A DNA stretch of 6,842 bases, from the NCBI GenBank assembly GCA_030595925.1, contig JAUVLC010000125.1:1-6842 (forward strand), given 5' to 3'. The position numbers and the translations under genes were made by a program. The stretch comes from Clostridia bacterium (GTDB lineage: Bacteria; CBDUZB01; JAGLHV01). This document shows, one piece after another, positions 3,863 to 6,842 of the stretch (position 1 is its first letter; the number at the start of each line of letters is the position of its first letter). The notes below the pieces were generated by a model that ran no database searches, had not been told where the DNA came from, and saw nothing but the letters and a program-made list of their open reading frames with translations.

Positions 3863-6457
3863 TTATTTTTTACTAAAAGTCAATTCTTCCTGGTTTCCTT
3901 TTTTAACCATATCAACTTTTATTGTATCCCCTTTTTTAAAATCTCCCTGGAGTATTTTTTTGGATAGGGGGTTTTGAATTAATTGTTGGATTGTTCTTTT
4001 TAACGGCCTTGCTCCGTAAACCGGATCAAATCCTTGCCTGGATAAAAGTTCCATTGCTTGATCAGTAAAAGTAATTTCTATTTTTTTATCCAGTAATTTT
4101 TTCTTTAAATAACCAATTTGAATTTTTACAATTTGCTTAAGATGTTCCTGCGTAAGATTATGGAAGATAATTATTTCATCAATTCGGTTAAGAAATTCCG
4201 GACGAAAGTGACTGCGTAGGGCTTCCATTACCCGGTTGCGCATTTCTTTCTCGTTTTTACCACCCAGTTCCTGAATTAAATTACTGCCGATGTTAGAGGT
4301 CATAATAATTACCGTATTTTTAAAATCTACGGTTCTTCCCTGGTTATCGGTGAGGCGGCCGTCATCTAAAATTTGTAAGAGTACATTAAAAACTTCCGGA
4401 TGTGCTTTTTCAATTTCGTCGAAAAGAATTACTGAATAGGGCCTTCTTCTGACTTGCTCGGTTAGATATCCTCCTTCTTCATAGCCCACATAACCGGGAG
4501 GAGCTCCAAGAAGACGGGAAACGGAAAATTTTTCCATAAATTCAGACATATCAATACGCACCATAGCTTTTTCATCATCAAATAAAAACTGAGCTAATGC
4601 CCGGACTAATTCTGTTTTTCCTACTCCGGTAGGGCCCATAAAAATAAATGAACCTATCGGGCGGTCGGTTTCCTGTAAGCCGGCACGCGCTCTTCTGATA
4701 GCATTAGCTATAGCGGTTATTCCTTCTTTCTGTCCGATGACCCGTTCTTTAAGTTTTTCTTCTATTTTTAGTAATTTATGAATTTCACTTTCTACCATTT
4801 TAGATACAGGAATACCGGTCCACTGGGAAATTACTTCAGCAATATCTTCTTCATCTACTACTTCCTTTAAGATTTTTTGATTTTTTTGCAGTTCGTTTAA
4901 TTTTGTAGTTTCCTGTTCTAACTGCTTATTCAAATCAGTTAGTGTCCCATACCTTAATTCAGCTGTTTTTCCTAAATCACCGATGCGTTCGGCTTGTTCT
5001 GCTGCAATTTTAGTTTGTTCTATTTTTTCTTTTATCTGACTAATTTTTTGTATGTTTTCTTTTTCTTTTTGCCAGTGTAGTTTCATCGGAGTAACTTCTT
5101 CTTTCAAATTGGCTAATTGTTTGTCTAACGTTTTTAATTTTTCCTTACAGGAAGAGCTGTTTTCTTTTTTTAAAGCTTCTTTTTCTATTTCACCCCGTCT
5201 TATTTTTCTTTCCAACTCGTCTATTTCAGAAGGCATACTATCTATTTCTATCCGCAAACGGGAGGCAGCTTCATCTACCAGGTCAATGGCTTTGTCCGGC
5301 AGGAAGCGGCCGGAAATATAACGGTTGGAAAGAACTGCAGCAGCAATAAGGGCATCATCTTTTATTTTGATTCCGTGATGAACTTCATAACGTTCCTTAA
5401 GTCCTCTTAAAATGGCAATAGTGTTATCTACATTTGGTTCTCCAATGTAAATTGGTTGAAAGCGCCTTTCTAAGGCGGCGTCTTTTTCAATATGTTTACG
5501 GTATTCGTTTAGAGTAGTTGAGCCGATACAGCGTAATTCTCCCCTGGCTAAAGCGGGTTTGAGCATATTAGATGCGTCCATTGACCCTTCGGCAGAACCT
5601 GCTCCTACTAATGTATGCAGTTCATCAATGAAGAGAATGATTTGTCCTTTTGCCTGGTCAATTTGTTTTAGTACGGCTTTCAATCTGTCTTCAAATTCTC
5701 CGCGATATTTTGTTCCGGCAATGAGTGAGCCTAAATCCAGGGTAAGAATTTTTTTATTATTAAGGCTATCGGGAACATCTTTGCTGATTAACCGTTGGGC
5801 TAAACCTTCGGCAATAGCGGTTTTTCCTACACCGGGTTCACCGATTAAAACCGGATTATTTTTTGTTCTTCGGGAAAGAACCTGAATTATTCTTCTGATT
5901 TCTTCGTCCCGGCCAATTACCGGATCTAATTTTCCAATTCTTGCTAATTCGGTTAAATCCCGGCAGTATTTATCCAATGCTTTATATTTCGTTTCCGGAT
6001 TTTGATCGGTCACTTGTTGTCCTCCTCTGATTTTGACTAAAGAAGTATAAATTTTTTCTTTGGTTAATCCATATTTTTTTACTAAATCAGCAATGATTCC
6101 TTCTGTATCGTTAAGCATTGCTAAAAAAAGATGTTCGGTAGAAACGAATTCGTCTTTGAGCTGTTTAGCTTCTTTAAATGATTGATTCAGTACTTGATTT
6201 AAGCGGGAGGAGAGAAAGGATTCTCCTCCTCCGTGAATCTGTGGCCTCTTTTCTAAATTTTCCGCTAAATTTCTTTTTAACATTTCCGAATTAATTTCCA
6301 ATTTTTCTAAAAGAGAGGGAACAATTCCTTCTGTTTGATTAAGTAATACAGATAGAAGATGTTCTAAATCTATTTGCTGGTGATTGTTGTTTTGGGCTAA
6401 TTTTTGTGCTTCCTGCAGGGCTTCCTGTGCTTTTATGGTAAATTTTTCAAATTGCAT
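3863..6457 (-). CDS. clpB: ATP-dependent protein disaggregase ClpB (Hsp100)
   Basis: A full-length 864-residue Hsp100 that, with DnaK, DnaJ and GrpE, pulls aggregated proteins through a hexameric ring in the cytoplasm. The order is complete: two Clp-N repeats (about 1-145); AAA module 1 with Walker A GEPGVGKT (206-213), pore tyrosine in GTKYRGEFE (Y251), Walker B FIDE (D278, E279) and the Arg pair 331-332; a coiled-coil M domain (about 405-530); AAA module 2 with Walker A GPTGVGKT (608-615), pore loop GYVGYEEGG (655-663), Walker B LFDE (D680, E681) and sensor 2 GARPLKR (815-821). The M domain and lack of a ClpP-docking IGL/F tripeptide separate it from ClpA/ClpC. The normally EKH stretch before VSRL reads EKF (F643). 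The start at 6457 has a strong SD, GGGAGG (6465-6470). No CIRCE operator is seen upstream; a DUF3800 gene follows. Confidence 0.97.
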   Translation of the reverse strand: MQFEKFTIKAQEALQEAQKLAQNNNHQQIDLEHLLSVLLNQTEGIVPSLLEKLEINSEMLKRNLAENLEKRPQIHGGGESFLSSRLNQVLNQSFKEAKQLKDEFVSTEHLFLAMLNDTEGIIADLVKKYGLTKEKIYTSLVKIRGGQQVTDQNPETKYKALDKYCRDLTELARIGKLDPVIGRDEEIRRIIQVLSRRTKNNPVLIGEPGVGKTAIAEGLAQRLISKDVPDSLNNKKILTLDLGSLIAGTKYRGEFEDRLKAVLKQIDQAKGQIILFIDELHTLVGAGSAEGSMDASNMLKPALARGELRCIGSTTLNEYRKHIEKDAALERRFQPIYIGEPNVDNTIAILRGLKERYEVHHGIKIKDDALIAAAVLSNRYISGRFLPDKAIDLVDEAASRLRIEIDSMPSEIDELERKIRRGEIEKEALKKENSSSCKEKLKTLDKQLANLKEEVTPMKLHWQKEKENIQKISQIKEKIEQTKIAAEQAERIGDLGKTAELRYGTLTDLNKQLEQETTKLNELQKNQKILKEVVDEEDIAEVISQWTGIPVSKMVESEIHKLLKIEEKLKERVIGQKEGITAIANAIRRARAGLQETDRPIGSFIFMGPTGVGKTELVRALAQFLFDDEKAMVRIDMSEFMEKFSVSRLLGAPPGYVGYEEGGYLTEQVRRRPYSVILFDEIEKAHPEVFNVLLQILDDGRLTDNQGRTVDFKNTVIIMTSNIGSNLIQELGGKNEKEMRNRVMEALRSHFRPEFLNRIDEIIIFHNLTQEHLKQIVKIQIGYLKKKLLDKKIEITFTDQAMELLSRQGFDPVYGARPLKRTIQQLIQNPLSKKILQGDFKKGDTIKVDMVKKGNQEELTFSKK

Positions 6458-6464
6458 ATTTTTT

Positions 6465-6470
6465 CCTCCC
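6465..6470 (-). promoter_or_regulatory. Shine-Dalgarno site of clpB
   Basis: GGGAGG on the minus strand, 7 bases before the clpB ATG. No convincing -35/-10 pair is visible further up: a TATAAG at about 6489-6494 has only a weak upstream partner. Confidence 0.75.
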
Positions 6471-6485
6471 TTACTTGTACTTAAT

Positions 6486-6548
6486 AACTTATAACTGTAG
6501 TTTCTGTTATTGTTCCGGTAGCCGCAGGCTTTAGCCTGCGTTATCGTC
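6486..6548. repeat. 63-bp direct repeat, copy 1 (next to clpB)
   Basis: AACTTATAACTGTAG through TTATCGTC recurs at 6780-6842 with offset 294 and few differences (TTATTG versus TTTTTG; CTTTAG versus CTAAAG). The copy next to clpB therefore contains the region where its promoter would be expected. Confidence 0.85.
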
Positions 6549-6654
6549 GGAGCTTTTCCGCAGGCTAAAGCCTGCGTTATCGTCGGAGCTTTTCCGCAGG
6601 CTAAAGCCTTCGTTATCGTCGGAGCTTTTCCGCAGGCTAAAGCCTGCGACTACC
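6517..6654. repeat. Cassette of four palindromes at 36-bp period
   Basis: Four copies of the palindrome CGCAGGCT-(AA/TT)-AGCCTGCG begin at 6522, 6558, 6594 and 6630. They are separated by an identical 17-base linker (TTATCGTCGGAGCTTTT). The third has one change (CCTTCG). The cassette begins GGTAGCCGCAGGCT and ends AGCCTGCGACTACC, an inverted pair with one mismatch, as in REP- or MITE-like elements. The linkers are identical, so it is not a CRISPR array. Confidence 0.88.
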
Positions 6655-6696
6655 CTTTGTCTTTCGTCCTTCGTCCTTCGTCTTTTGTCTTTCATC
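6655..6696. repeat. Tandem heptamer array A, consensus (C/T)TT(C/T)GTC
   Basis: Six consecutive 7-base units: CTTTGTC, TTTCGTC, CTTCGTC, CTTCGTC, TTTTGTC, TTTCATC. It starts directly at the end of the palindrome cassette. Confidence 0.8.
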
Positions 6697-6701
6697 TTTA
6701 T

Positions 6702-6753
6702 CTATGGACTATCGACTATGGACTATGGACTATGGACTGTCGACGATGGACTA
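6702..6753. repeat. Tandem heptamer array B, consensus CTATGGA
   Basis: Seven consecutive 7-base units and a partial eighth: CTATGGA, CTATCGA, three more CTATGGA, CTGTCGA, CGATGGA, then CTA. It shares the 7-bp period but not the sequence of array A, 6 bases away. Confidence 0.88.
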
Positions 6754-6779
6754 TTTTTTGTCTTTTCTTTTTATCTTTT

Positions 6780-6842
6780 AACTTATAACTGTAGTTTCTG
6801 TTTTTGTTCCGGTAGCCGCAGGCTAAAGCCTGCGTTATCGTC
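6780..6842. repeat. 63-bp direct repeat, copy 2 (cut by window edge)
   Basis: Second copy of 6486-6548. It contains the start of another palindrome cassette (GGTAG at 6811, palindrome 6816-6834, then TTATCGTC), which runs off the window. The whole unit of cassette plus heptamer arrays is therefore probably repeated beyond 6842. Confidence 0.8.

Noticed and set aside
5052-5885. Plus-strand ORFs of 89 and 108 codons
   Set aside because: They are antisense shadows of clpB.
6458-6521. CIRCE heat-shock operator before clpB
   Set aside because: No TTAGCACTC or GAGTGCTAA half-site is present.
6522-6648. CRISPR array
   Set aside because: The regular 36-bp period is present, but spacers are identical, units are perfect palindromes and no cas genes are nearby.

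Overview
The window is A/T-rich bacterial chromosomal DNA. All protein genes I can support lie on the minus strand. The ClpB type, good Shine-Dalgarno (SD) sites, a GTG start, sigma70-like promoters and a CCA-encoding tRNA show it is bacterial. The low GC and abundant short repeats would suit an uncultured low-GC lineage (Atribacterota-, Omnitrophota- or Clostridia-like), but nothing here fixes the phylum.

Layout from left to right. (1) 1-1065: a free-standing archaeo-eukaryotic primase (AEP) of the TOTE conflict-system type (83-874), with a probable terminator after it. Upstream of it is a 27-codon ORF whose ATG overlaps the stop of the next gene. (2) 1062-2063: a SIR2-family NADase-like protein of the antiphage type, starting at GTG. 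(3) 2064-2875: about 800 bp without an intact gene. It holds two tandem 109-bp copies of a degraded transposase-like tail (period 192 bp) and then an array of 64-bp repeats. The array carries the last bases of the adjacent tRNA in inverted orientation. (4) 2876-2966: tRNA-Ser(GGA) with a strong promoter. (5) 3026-3162: a divergent strong promoter followed about 45 bp from its start by a terminator hairpin, a candidate orphan small RNA of about 100 nt. (6) 3174-6457: clpB followed by a DUF3800 gene, probably one transcript. (7) 6481-6842: palindromic 36-bp repeats, two adjacent arrays of 7-bp repeats, and a 63-bp direct repeat that includes the sequence just upstream of clpB.

Biologically, clpB is a housekeeping disaggregase. 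The segment on the 3' side of the tRNA-Ser (1-2875) looks like accessory DNA: two conflict-associated genes, transposase debris and repeats next to a tRNA 3' end, a common integration site. Whether the SIR2 protein and the primase work together is inference; they share strand and are about 190 bp apart. The most distinctive signals are this pair, the orphan RNA unit, and the inverted tRNA-end repeats that could pair with the tRNA acceptor strand.
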